Both the position numbers and the translations under genes were made by a program. A DNA stretch of 64,000 nucleotides, taken from the NCBI RefSeq assembly GCF_005239225.2, contig NC_133294.1, positions 15,947,631 to 16,011,630 of the forward strand, given 5' to 3'. Under the pieces are notes generated by a model. It worked only from the letters and a program-made list of their open reading frames with translations. It was not told the DNA's origin and made no database searches. Origin of the DNA: Populus alba. Taxonomy: Eukaryota > Streptophyta > Magnoliopsida > Malpighiales > Salicaceae. Below are positions 23,531-35,390 of the stretch, piece by piece; the stretch's first letter is position 1, and every line of letters starts with the position of its first letter.

Positions 23531-23639
23531 AAAATTAAGGACCTTCTTGTCACATATGATCAAGAGTGTTCTCGGTGAGGATCAATTTTGAGTTGATTAA
23601 TCCAAATTAGTTCCAATCATGTTGAGAGAGAGATGTTTA

Positions 23640-23820
23640 GCATTGTCTTAACTAAATATTATGCTTTTTGTGATTGTACTTGCCATCAAAAATAAAAATA
23701 ATTTTATTATTTTTTATTAAAATTTATTTTTAACACCAACATATCAAAACTACTAAAAAACCAAAAATAATAATTTAAAACTAATTTTTTTTTCAAAATG
23801 CAACTAGAACACAATATAGA
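23640..23820 (+). mobile_element. AT-rich ~200-bp MITE-like element (family copy 2)
   Basis: The core ttattaaaatttatttttaacaccaacatatcaaaactac and the A-rich right half match copy 1 at 13.85 kb. Borders are decayed; the left part reads gtgattgtacttgcc. Confidence 0.45.
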
Positions 23821-24267
23821 ATACCACTTACAAAGCTAACATCCCTTTATAATCGATTAAGGATTGATTGCTTTTAATAAGGAATTCAGTATGTGATAAC
23901 TAATAACTAAAATAAAATAAATCTTCATATAATTGGATAAATCAATATATATATGTGCCGTATATATTATTTTTTTTTGGTTTTAACAACATAATAAATC
24001 ACACCTTATACAATAACAAATCCTAATAAAATGTTTAGCTGCTTTTTTATTTAAAAACCGATAAACACAAACGCAATCCTCCCATGTAATAGCGATCGAG
24101 GGGAGTGTATAAATGACAAAAGGCGTCAATTTTATGGGTGAATTTGTGTTCGAAAAGAGATGTGTGTAAACTCAGACAAGCAAAGCTTGATGGAGTGTAG
24201 AGGGACATGGAACTAGGTCTTTTTATGCATGAATTAGGGTTAACCCCTAGCTAGCCCATAACTTTCT

Positions 24268-24270
<3 letters not shown>

Positions 24271-24299
<29 letters not shown>
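24271..24299. repeat. Long T homopolymer
   Basis: An uninterrupted run of about 29 T residues preceded by ctttctctc; a simple homopolymer tract and a likely assembly-sensitive site. Confidence 0.85.
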
Positions 24300-24302
<3 letters not shown>

Positions 24303-24986
24303 TATCTCTTTCCATGTTAGTGATTTAACCATCTGGAGAGCACATGGTGAAGAAAAATGAGGATTGATTGAGAGTGATTGAAAAGTTTGATAGAAACATT
24401 GAGGGGCTGATCGATCGAACTCTTGCTTTTACAGACAACTAAACCAACACTGACTGTGATTGTAGCCAATTATTGTCTTAAGTGATGCTGATAGTGGGCA
24501 AAAGTTGATTGATAGACAGCGAGTTTTGCATCCAATAGTGAAAAATGCATCCGATGCAGGATCGATACATGTGAGAGAGAAGCTTTTTCTCTCTTTCTTG
24601 TTAAATGATTTTTCCATTTTTTCAAAAATAAAATAAAATGTTTTTTTTTTTGGTCTAAATTCATGTTACAGGGAGAGAAAAGGGAGAGATCGGATTATAG
24701 GGTTCTTTCATGTATCCTATTTTTATTTCAAAGGCACAATAATTGTTGGGGGTCTATGTGATAAATGGTATTAAATAATTTAATCCAAAGTCAATATTTT
24801 GGGGTTGGGAGAATCCGCTACAACTCCCAAAAATCCAGTGTTGAAAATCAATGTCTCCTTTGCCTATTAGTCACTTGGATAGCAACAAGCAATTGCAAGG
24901 AAACAAAAAAAAAGAAGAATCTCCACAAATTATTAATCGCTACACAAAGGGCTTGCACGCGTTCAAGAGTCAAAGTGGGTCCAATA

Positions 24987-24988
24987 TG

Positions 24989-25019
<31 letters not shown>

Positions 25020-25063
25020 GGCAAACCAACCCCCCAAGAAAGAAAAAAAAAAAAAAAAAAAAG
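24987..25063. repeat. (AAT)n microsatellite followed by an A-rich tract
   Basis: About eleven ATA/AAT trinucleotides precede a run of A. The open frames here, encoding poly-Ile or poly-Tyr, are artefacts of this repeat. Confidence 0.9.
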
Positions 25064-25129
25064 GGCAAATAATTTGCCAAAATTAGCATAATTTAGAGCC
25101 ACGCCACCCAAAATAAAGCCTCTCTCTGT

Positions 25130-25420
25130 CGGGCCCATGTCCACATGAATCGTTGCATTTTACTAAACCCTAAAGCCGAAGGTGACGGCCCAACTACTGT
25201 TTACAACACGTACATCACCAGACACGAACACGTGTGATCATGAATGTTCACTTTGACCGGCCCTCAGAGAAAACCCCACCCACACGTGGGGGAGAACTTA
25301 CATTGCTTTCTTGTCGGGCCTTTTCTACAAGGCCTCTCAGCCCGTTCTGGGCCCAATACGTAAACATTAACAGTTGTGTTGTAACAGTCGGTCGGTCGTG
25401 GGGTGACGCGTAGATGTTTT
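25130..25420. promoter_or_regulatory. Second orphan ACGT/site II island
   Basis: The segment holds acacgtac, gaacacgtgtga, cacacgtggg and aatacgtaaa within about 160 bp, plus gggcccat, gggcctt and gggcccaa words that resemble TCP-bound site II elements (TGGGCC). It is GC-richer than its flanks. No recognisable coding exon is adjacent, although short frames run in from 24.85 kb on the minus strand. Confidence 0.3.
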
Positions 25421-26254
25421 TCTATAAGAATAATTTGTTATTTTTATGTGATCTCATGTGATGGCTATCTAGAGACTTAAAATAAATGATTATTTTTTTA
25501 TGTATTTAATTTAATTTTTTTTTAGTATATATTAATACTGGATATTTTTTTAACACAAAAATCTTAAAGATTTAATGAAAAAAAATTATTAGGTTCTATT
25601 TTTAGTCAATACAAAGTGACGAGATGAAATTTAAAAAAAAATGGGTAATTAAAATAGAAAATGCTTCAAAGATTAATAATAATAATAATATGCGAACTAA
25701 AATAAAATGTATCACAATATTTGTGCAATATTTTTTTGAGTTATTTTTATTTTTATCATAGTTTAATTAACTTAATAGCCTATGAGACTACGACAAAAGC
25801 ATATAATCCAGCATAATTACGTACATTTCAGCATAAGTCTAAAACAATGAACTAAAATAAAATGTATCACAATTAGGCGGGGCTATAAAAAAAAATGGGC
25901 ATGCTTAAGATTAAGGAGACATAAGTGGATAAGTGTAAGGATACAGCCACCTGAACCACTGCTCATAAACCCTAATTTACTCCTTTTGTCTCTTGACCAC
26001 CATGAAGAAATGGCAGTATAAAACCCTCCTGTTCTTGATCAACCCTACACTTACATCAGCCATTGCTGCTTAAACATTCTTTAATACAGATGCAAGAAAC
26101 ATGCCTTGCAATATTTTTAATAATTAAGCGACGACAACACTCTCACCTTGCTGATGTTAGTCTTGCGCTCGAACAGTGGGAAAAGACATGTAGATTCAAT
26201 TTCTCTTGCATGTTCTTGATGGTTTATGGAGGTTGCCTTGATCTTTTTTCTACA

Positions 26255-26269
26255 TATACATACATATAC

Positions 26270-26326
<57 letters not shown>
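26255..26326. repeat. (CATA)n-(AT)n microsatellite
   Basis: Repeated acatacata units pass into an uninterrupted run of TA dinucleotides. Open frames of alternating Ile-Tyr on both strands here are repeat artefacts. Confidence 0.9.
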
Positions 26327-26327
<1 letters not shown>

Positions 26328-27299
26328 AGGATTTTTGCCTAATGAAACATCCATGTTTCTTGCAATATCTGTCACTGTCAACTTCGTGTAATAAATCTTC
26401 TCGAAGACACCAAAATAATTGATAGAGAAAGTAGCTACCGAACCCACTCTTGATTACTGGTATCTTAGGTGTTGCTTACCATATTATATATGATATACGA
26501 ATCTATAGTGACCAGTGAACACCTGGCTTGAAAATTTATGAGGATGGCAACTTGTCGCTGTGATTACTGCAGTTTCCATCACTGAAAACTACTCGGAGCA
26601 AAGTTGCAGGCACCAAGATATTCCCTGTCGTTTTCCATGTTATTGTTTAGTGCTTTCGGAAGCAATTGTCTCTGTCATTTGGTTATATTATGGCTACCAG
26701 CTCCGAAATGGATAAAATGCGGACGTACGTGGAAGCTTGCCCTAATTTCGTATGATAATAACGCTGTTTCGTTCATAATTTAGGGAGGAAAATGAAATTT
26801 TAAATGCTTTTTCAACAAATAAACAACCACTCGAGGTCTATTCTAGTTGTTCTGACGAATGGAACATCGATCATTCAAGTCCACTCTAGTGAGAAGTTTG
26901 TGCTTTAATTTCCGATGTCATGTACAATTCGAATTTAAAAAGCTTGTAAGGAAAAATATTTTTTACTTATACATTAATATACAATATACAGGGTAGATGG
27001 CTTATTTAAAACTTAATTAAAAAAAAATCACTTTTAATAGATGAAAAATGACTTGATGTTAACTTTAATATTGATATCTAAAACTTAGTAAGGTTAGACT
27101 GGTTGATCTGAATTCTAATTGAGGTTTTTTTTTATACAATTTAAATGTTGATTTAATTAAATTTTGATAACATAATAAGTCAACTGATTGACTTAGCAAA
27201 ACTCGAATGCGGTCAAGAATTTTGAAAAAAAAACTCAAAACAACATTTTAGATTTTTTATAAAAAAAAAAAAAAAATTCTAATGAAAAGGTTTCATTAA

Positions 27300-27500
27300 A
27301 CTAAGTGTGTGCTTGATGCATGATATATATATTTTTCAAAAATATTTTTATTCTATAAATATATCAAAAATATATATATTTTTATTTTTTTTGTATTATA
27401 ACATCAAAATCATCAAAAATCACTAAAAAAAATATTATTTTTATGTTTTTTTTAAATAAATATATTTTTAAAATATAATTAGAAACACATTTCCAAATAT
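27300..27500 (+). mobile_element. AT-rich ~200-bp MITE-like element (family copy 3)
   Basis: Starts near gtgtgtgcttgatgc and ends near taattagaaacacatttcc, with aaatatatcaaaaatatat and aacatcaaaatcatcaaaaa in the middle. The general layout matches the other copies listed here. Confidence 0.4.
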
Positions 27501-28799
27501 CCCCTAACTAACTGATATTGTTTTGAAATTCACTTGACAGCCAAATTACACGGTTAGATTTAATAAATATGCTCAAGATTAATAAACTTTTAGGTCCGAG
27601 TCCTTTTCATTGCTTAGAGGGACATCAACTCAGCCGAAGTGCATGCTCGGTTTTAATTTTTGCTCTTCCGTTGAATACATGGATGTTTTATATGCCCATC
27701 GATCCAGAAATAACGAAGACTGGATCGATCCATCATGGATATTTTTCTATGGTTAGGTTAAACCACAGATTCCGGCAGAAGCCCACTTTCTCAATTATTA
27801 TTGCTTGCATCTTACACCTCTAGTATAGGGTAGGTAGATTCTTACCTAGCATTGAAAAACCATGTAAATGGCGTTGAACCGAATGTTATTACATCCTTGT
27901 CAACAACATTTTCACATTTTATTAGCTGCATATCAGGATTTATCATGAATTATCATATCTGATATGATCGTGTAGTTGTTTATCTTCTTAATCAGACGAT
28001 AATGTAATTTTCTTTGCTGGGCTATCTTTTTTCTTTTCTTTTTAATAACTCAAGATGTTCAGGCTAATTTGAGCGCATCACAATTAATTTTCGGGCCCCA
28101 CTGAACATCCTACAAGTCCGGTGAACATGTAAGGCACCGCAGGGATGACAAGCGTGCACGATGAGGTTCAAACATATCCATGTCCAGTGGAGGGGACTGG
28201 GCCACAACCCCATGTGCTTTGGTGGGCTATCTTTGTTTTGATGTAAAGGGAAGGCCCTCTTCTCTAGATGGGTTTTATTGACATGAAACTAGACTGGTAG
28301 CTATGGCCTGCCGCAGTCCTTGACGGCAAGGAGGCCTATGAAGCTCTCCGGCCTAATATGTAGTAGATCTATTTTATGACACTCCTCTACAGGTTCGTTA
28401 GTTTCACTATTTCTCTCCAAGCCCACACCAAGTGCAAGGCAGGAGAGATTGGCAGGTGATGATTTTGTCAACCTTATGATTTTTTGTTGGTTAACTATGG
28501 TGAATGATTTTTATGTCCGATTGTTTTTTCTTTGAAGTATCCAAAAGCAAAGCTTCCTTTAAGGGGTGGAAAGTTTTTGTTGCATGCATGGAATTGCAAC
28601 CAAAATATACTTGCCGAAGAGAGAAACTAGAATTATTTGACAGACAGTTTAGGACTGTGATATATGCAGTGGACATCTTATCTTAGATACAAGAATGTCA
28701 AGAACAACATTATCTAGGAGTCTTGGCTTCTGCTGGTTATTTGATGATGAAGCTCTGCTCCTTCTAGCTTCAATCTTGCAATCACCAAGTTTTTCTTCC

Positions 28800-31325
28800 T
28801 CATTTTCTCCACACCCCTAGTTTGTCGATGTTACAAGGGAATGATTTCAACATGTGACAGTGGCTAACCTCCACATACCTCATCCGAGGCATCACTCGCT
28901 GCACCATTTCCCACTCCATGTGCAACCTTGGAAGGAACTTCAAACATAAACCCACAACCTTCCCAGTGGTGCCATTAGTGCCCTCAAAGACAGGACTTGT
29001 GGACTTGATGTCTCCATTTTCCATGCAAAGATATTGCTAATGACAGAGTGATGTGGGGTTTATCCATTGTGGGGTAAGTCCTCCTCGGTAATGCCTGAGG
29101 TACAACAGATGTGGGAGGGGAAAGTCTTCCAGATTCTGAAACATCTCTTCTTTATCACATCCTTCACACTTCAGAGTCGATAGATAAAACCTTAAGTTGC
29201 TTAAGATGTGTTAGGACTGTTAGTTCCTCCTCTGCAATTTCATTCTCTTCACTTATATTTACTCTTAGTACCCTAAGCTGTAACAGATTTTGGAGCTCGG
29301 CTAGTCGACAACCATCCTTGTTATCGGCACCCACTAGCTTTAATCCAGATAGCTCTTGAAGATTCGAGAGCCTTCCTATTCCCTGGAAGGTACTGAATAG
29401 GACAATGCCCTATATCCAACAGAATGAGCTTCTGCAGGGCTGTGATGGATAAGGGCTATTTTTGTAGGTTGTTGCATCCTGACAGAACAAGAAGCTGGAG
29501 GTTGCGGAGCTTTCCGATTGAAAATGGCAGCTCTTTTAGTGCAGAAACCCCACTTAGGTTCAGACTTGCTAGGCGTTCGAGGGAACTGATCCAATTCAAC
29601 AAGTCTTCAATGCAAATGTTCTCTAGTTTATTTTTTGAGAAATCAAGCACCCTTGGGGATTTTATCGTAAACATTGCGATGTTCCTATTAAATTGGATTG
29701 GGGAACTTGTCATCATCAGCACTGCACGGATCCTTGACTTTTTGTTCATTGATCTTAAATCTGCTTCATTTGTAAAACTCAGACGCCGAGATCTTGCTGA
29801 GGGTCTTTGCCTGCCTTGATCATCAAAGCAGCAAAAACCCTCCTCTCTAGCAATTTTGATGGTTAAATCCCTCACCAAATCATGCATCCGGCAACTGTAG
29901 GCTCTTCCATCATAACCTCTACGCTGCACAACTTCAACTAGGCATCTGCTAATTAGTTCTGATAGATAGTCAAAGGGCAGTTCCATCGTGGTTGATGTGT
30001 TTCTGCCCTCGATGAAACCCTCTCCAACCCACCAATGAACTAGTTGCTCAGCGCCTATCTCAGAGTCCTCCGGATATAGGGAAAAGCACAACAGACATTG
30101 CTTCATACGAATGGGAAGCTCATCATAGCTCAACTGCAAAGAAGCCATGACCGAATTTTCGCTTTCTTTTGTGGTTAATGCATCATGGAAATTGTGACAA
30201 ATCCTTCTCCAAACTTCAGTAGATTGAGCTTTCGATTTCAGTAAGCCTCCGATGGTCTTAACAGCCAGAGGAAGTCCATTGCATTTCTTCACTATAACTT
30301 TCCCAACTTCTTCCAACTCAGGATGCTGTTTTGCTTCCTCATTTGATGAAAATACAATTTTGCAGAACAATGCTTAGCTTTCTTCTTCGTTGAGAATTCT
30401 CGGCTGATGAATCCGTGCTTTCTCAACGCCCATTTCTATCGCTACACTTTCTTTTCTATTATGCAACTACTCCACACATTCTGTAGCCCAGCCTTCGGCA
30501 CTCCAAACATCATCCATTACAATCACGTAGTTTTTATTCTCAAGCAGTTGCTTAATCTTTGGAAGCATTTGAGCCATATCCAGCCCATTTACATCCTCTC
30601 CCAATTGTTTCAACACAGTTTTCATGATCTCTTCTTCACTGACAATTTGAGATATAGATACCCAAATCCTCTTCTCAAAGCGATCAACTACTTGTTTACT
30701 GTCAAAAATCTTCTGTGACACGGTGGTTTTTCCTAAACCCCCCATTCCAACAATCCCAACTTGGTGCAACATCCTGTTTTCAGGAAGAATCCAGCCTATT
30801 ATCTTTTCTGTATCTTCTATCAAACCAACCATGGCAGATTCATCATAAACTGGTGATGTCCACCTCTTTCCCATGCTGCCGCGGTCATCATGAATGCTTT
30901 GCTGTCCAATTGTCTTGAAATAGGCTGTCAAGATCTTCTGCATCTTCTTAATTCTTTCATTGATAGCTTCCAACTTCTTTCCTGTCCGATACTGGAAGAT
31001 CAGTTCACGTGGGGTGAAGTTGCTGCAGCACTGAAAACCCTCTTTCCGATATTCAGCTCTGAGCAGGCAATCTGTCAATATATCCTCCGCGTCATAAACC
31101 AGTTCTCGCAGCATGCTTAAGGTTGTCTTGACAGTTTCCTCCTTTCTTTTTGAGCTTGTAAGCATCAGCAAGAAAGGATTTCATCAGATCAAGCTGCGTC
31201 TTCATATCATTGAACTCACTTTGAAATTCAAGCACATATTCTCCTGGCTTCTTGAGAACTTGAACCAACTGCTCTGCAAGAGCCTCAACCATAGCCTCTG
31301 CCATGTTTGCAACCTGCAATGCCAT
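28800..31325 (-). pseudogene. CC-NBS-LRR disease-resistance gene homologue, decayed
   Basis: Read from 31325 leftward, the product begins MALQVANMAEAMVEALAEQL and has an Rx-type coiled-coil domain. It continues into an NB-ARC domain with the P-loop GMGGLGKTT (about 30722-30750), kinase-2 NYVIVMDDVW (about 30503-30533), GLPL as CNGLPLAVKTIGG (about 30247-30285) and MHD as MHDLV (about 29874-29888), then LRR-like repeats (SLERLASLNLSG, LRNLQLLVLSG). Intact relatives are cytosolic immune receptors. Several lesions break it: a frameshift in the coiled coil (about 31140-31155), in-frame TAG at 30467-30469, in-frame TAA at 30374-30376, TAG at 29456-29458, and later frame changes before MENGDIKSTSPVFEG (28800-29024). 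Between kinase-2 and RNBS-B the sequence jumps from VWSAEGWATECVE to LHNRKESVA, so roughly 15-25 residues including the LPxxxxGSRIIxTTR core seem deleted. No introns are needed. A functional full-length product is very unlikely. Confidence 0.9.
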
Positions 31326-31399
31326 TGTTAGCTTGTGGCATGCTGGATTTCTTCATGACACTAACATTATATAAATGTTTGGTGCTGGACCAATACAGT

Positions 31400-34020
31400 T
31401 GCAACATGTGATATGTTGCTCATACTGCTGACGCCAATTTTCTTTCAGTTTTCGCAGAGTGATCAGACCTAATCTGTTCATGTTTTATGCCTAATCTTAT
31501 TTCAAGAACAACAAGACAAACAAAAAAGAGAGTTAATTTCCCCGACTCTGATTAAAGATTAAATACCAAGGACTAGAAATGATCTCTGGTAAGGTACCTT
31601 TTGAATTTCAATATCATGCTTATCGTCACCAAACTACTACTCCTGCTCGAAGTCTCAAACAGGAAAAACAAAAAAGACTAATAACAAAAATAATAAAGAA
31701 AGGAAAGAACATACTCAAAAGCTGCTCTTGGTTCTTGTTGTGATTCCAAGCCTTACGACCTTTAATCGTGTAAAGTTAAACGATACAAGTCAATTTTCTG
31801 AAAGCAAACTTCATCATTAATTAACAACGTTACTGAAAATCCAACACAATCTTCGACATGATCATTGACATAGAAAGATTATCGTAGTGAATATCAAACC
31901 TCTGGAATATGCCAAGGTTCTTGCAACCGTTGGTCCCAAACATTCGAAGAGTGTTATCTTCTTCCTTGAATATCTTTTTTGTCCAAACTATATATGTGGA
32001 TCATGACGTGCAATGCTAATGATCATATTTAAGACTTCCAAAAGTTTGACAATGGACCTTCATGGTGCTTGCCTGCCCGCCCTTTTTTTCTAGTGGAAAC
32101 AAAAACAAATGATGGATTTTCTTTTCCATCCTCTCATTTGCTCTGGTTTTTTTCCAAAGATCAAAGGCAAATGCTTAGGGTCCTATCCCTAGTTGACTCT
32201 TTGGGGTTGATGTTTGAGATGGAAGATGTTTTTTTATTTGAAAATATATTAAAATAATATTTATATGCAGACTGAGAATATTGCAAAATCTACTGAATGA
32301 GAAACTCACATGCCCAGAATTTATTTCTACAGATATCTACTATATATTATACGGGCCAATCTTGTTTTTCTTTTTTTTGGGAATTTTTCAGTTAATAGTT
32401 TTGGAAATATAATTTAGGTCCTTTGACAGCATATTGTCCAGAAACAAAATCATATTAGTAGATGGGTTTTATTTTTTTCTGTTTTTGATAGGCACGTCAT
32501 CATTATAGAAGATGTACACCCAAAAAAATTAATCATAAAAGAGTTCACGCAGAAATCACGATTGTGGACCACACGAGGGCCAACTTTAACAGGCTACCTG
32601 CTTTAAAAGTCTGGTTCTCTAAAATATCCAACGAAAAATACCACGTAAAGCGACATGTACACCAAGTCACCGGTTCAGTCTTTGATCCACGTGTGTCAAA
32701 TCATATGGCTGGGTCACCTACTAAGGTACTCCACGCGTAACGTAGTCATTATCTCTAGAAAACTTTATGTCCCAGAAACAGTGTCACGATGGACAGAAGA
32801 AACTGCAAAGGATCCCCCTCCAGTCCTCACTCCTCGGTCTTCAGTGGCAAAAAAGAAAATAATACTAACTTTCATATCTTCTGTCATCAAAATTATATAA
32901 ACTATAACTGAGGTTCTGCTTCTTCTGTGTAAATTGTAAAATACTAAAAATATATATATTTTTTACATTTTTTTATGTTTATTTGTGATTAATATTTTTA
33001 TAAAAAAAATTTATATGTTTATTTTCAATGAAATATTTTACATAAAAAACAATTAATAAAAAATATTTTACAATCAATCTCCAAACTTAGTTTATTTATT
33101 GAAAAATAGTTTTAACTCATCAAATTTATTGAAATATTTTACAAATAATAATTCATTTACACAATGATATTCAATTATTTTAATCACCATTATCACCACT
33201 ACCTCCTATATTATTATTGTTATCTCACCATCATTATTAAAAAAAATATTTTTCAATAAAATATTTTACAAAAAACAAATGTTTTTCGGATCTTAGTATT
33301 TGTTTTCATCTAGAAACTAAAAAGCTACCCCTTTATCCTATTTAATTCTCATGTTTTTATGCATGTCTACAATTTATTTGTTATAATCTATGATTTAGGG
33401 GTAAATCAGTCTCCTACCAAATAAATATAATATTAAAAAAGAAAATGTAGTTGCGGCCCTCTCTCTTTGGACGCTTTGTTCCGCATCTTCCAGAGCCAAA
33501 AAGGATCAACAGTCATGTCTTCCTCAGGATCAAGTGGTGGCGCAGCTGATGGGGCAGCATGTATACAGTGGGCTGGCTATTGTGATAGCTTTTATATTTA
33601 TGATTTTAAAAAAATTATTTTTAATTAAAGTTGGTTAGGTATTTATATATGTTTGATTAAAATTGTAATTGAAATTAAAATTAAACAAAAAAATAATTTA
33701 ATGTATTTAATGGTATGTATTAATATTAACAGTTTTTAATTTAAATATTATAGATTTAATTACTGTTATTATATTATAAAATAAATAATACTTTATATAA
33801 AAAAATTATTGTTTCATTAAACTATCTACAATTCCATCACATGTGAAATTCATCCGATAAGAACTATAGTTTTTATGATTTTTTTAGCGTACAATAAAAT
33901 CAGATAAAATATCATCATGAACAAAATTGGAATTACGATTAAATTCTGTAAATATTACGTCATTATGCAATCTCTTTCTAATTTATGTAGTATCATTGAA
34001 TAATGTTAAATACTACCTTT
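31400..34020. other. 5' flank of the NLR pseudogene and AT-rich spacer
   Basis: Immediately upstream of the pseudogene (31.33-32.0 kb) the sequence may include former 5' UTR and introns. At 32560-32770 lies another ACGT-rich patch (taccacgtaaag, tccacgtgtgtc, acgcgtaacgtag) about 1.3 kb upstream of the NLR start. From 32.94 to 33.3 kb there are AT-rich repeated words (gaaatattttacataaaaaacaat, caataaaatattttacaaaaaacaa) typical of a decayed short DNA transposon. A possible orphan first exon is annotated at 33514. Confidence 0.45.
33514..33580 (+). pseudogene. Possible orphan first-exon fragment (MSSSGSSGG...)
   Basis: A GC-richer patch (33455-33585) starts with a leader-like segment (ctctctctttggacg, ttccagagccaaaaagg). 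An ATG in good context at 33514 then opens MSSSGSSGGAADGAACIQ before falling into AT-rich sequence around 33590. Codon choice looks gene-like and unlike the flanks. The protein is too short to place in a family. It may be the stump of a lost gene or a piece carried in by a transposon. Confidence 0.3.
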
Positions 34021-34029
34021 TTGAATAAA

Positions 34030-35390
34030 ACACAATTTTAAAAAATAAAGTTTTTTACTATTCACGTGTTCACTTTTTGTGTGCAGAGTGAATTCACTCT
34101 GCACATTGTTCACTTTTGTGAAGTGAACAGTGTCGGTGAAGCCAGTGCAAGATGCTTCTCCTGAAATTGCGTTTCTATGCTATTTTTTGGTAGGTTCCAT
34201 GTTTTAAAAGCGCTGGTTAACACTTTAACCAAACACAAATTTTTGTGATTCTTCAAAACATAACCGCTGTCGTGTAGATAAATACACTTATAGTGCAATT
34301 CCATGCAGTTCAAAGATGATTAGATTTTTTTTTCTCCTCCCCATTTTTTTTGTCTTCTCCTCTTGAAATCCAAGTTAAACCTGCTAAAATTCAGAATTGT
34401 TCTTTTATTTAATTTTTTTTCTTTCAATTATGGTTCTTTTTCTCTTGAGTGGTCTTTAATTTTTTTGGATTGATTTTTTTTTTTTAATTTCATCCATTTT
34501 TCATTTGGTTTTATTTAACTTTTGTATCAAATATAGTACTTATTCTTTTGATTATTGTTACTTTAATCATTTATTTTTTATTTTTTTCAATCTTATTCTT
34601 CAACATTTCATTTCATTTCATTTTATTTATTTATTTATTCAATTTCAATCCTTATTCTTTAAATTGCTTTTTTTTTTATCGTTTTCTTTTTTTTTTTTCT
34701 TCAATTTTATTCATCAACATTTTATTTTCTTTTTTATCCAAGTTTGGTCCTTATTTTTTTAATTACTATTTTTTTTTTATCATTTTCTTATTTTGTGAGG
34801 TTATCCTGGATCATATATTGGTCAAGTTGACTTGGATTGTTTCAAATTTTTTTTTTTATTTTTTTTTATCATTTGGCATTATGTTACTGGGTTTTGAGTT
34901 TTTATGATTTTTTATGTTCCTTTCTATGAGGTTATTCTAGGTCGCATGTTAGTTAGGTTATTCCTTGGTTGCAGGTTAGTAAGGTTATCCCAAGTCACAG
35001 GTTAGTTAATCTGGAGTGACTCAAGTTTTTATTTATTAATTAATTTATTTAAATCCAATCCTTTTTTCTATGTTATTTTTAGAAATTTTAATTTTTTAAT
35101 CCTGATCTTATGTCACGGGTGATGGATTAGTATAATAAACGCAGGTTGAATCGTGATTTTTCTTAAATGTTTTTTTTTAAAAATAATTTTCATTTAAGAT
35201 TATGTTGTTGGGCCTTAAGTTTTGTGATATTGTTTGCTTTTTAATATACAGGGTATTCCCATTTCATGTCTCACATGTTCATTAAATTAATCTAGATAGA
35301 TTTAAATTTTCATCGCCTTACTATTTTTTTTTTAAATTAAATAATAATTCAAGCTGTAGCGTGGCTCCTGCCAAAAAAAAAAAAATCTAG
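34030..35390 (+). mobile_element. Foldback/Helitron-like repeat containing inverted ~165-bp units
   Basis: The left end has two nested hairpins: a perfect 26-bp palindrome at 34080-34105 (arm tgtgcagagtgaa) and a second stem gttcactt/aagtgaac just after it. The middle is T-rich. From 34.79 to 35.30 kb the ~165-bp repeat appears in reverse orientation (ctatgaggttattctaggtc, gttatcccaagtcacaggtt, tcatttggcattatgtt). The right end reads aagctgtagcgtggctcctg, cc, poly-A, then atCTAG followed by T at 35391, which resembles the reverse complement of the end at 4715. Whether the hairpins and the CTAG end belong to a single element is not established. No transposase or helicase ORF is present. Confidence 0.4.

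Larger units (their letters stand above)
25430..28650. other. Intergenic region, no gene recognised
   Basis: It holds (CATA)n-(AT)n microsatellite sequence at 26255-26326, an AT-rich MITE-like copy near 27.3-27.5 kb and scattered short open frames (for example 27569-27823 on the plus strand) with no family features. The segment at 28080-28380 is less AT-rich but has no coding signature. Confidence 0.5.

Noticed and set aside
24848..25144. Frames with poly-Ile and poly-Tyr
   Set aside because: Produced by the (AAT)n microsatellite and poly-A tract.
26063..26447. Frames with repeated Ile-Tyr on both strands
   Set aside because: Produced by the (AT)n and (CATA)n microsatellite.
34505..34907. 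Plus-strand Phe-rich frames of 85 and 119 residues
   Set aside because: They arise from T-rich repeat sequence within a putative mobile element.
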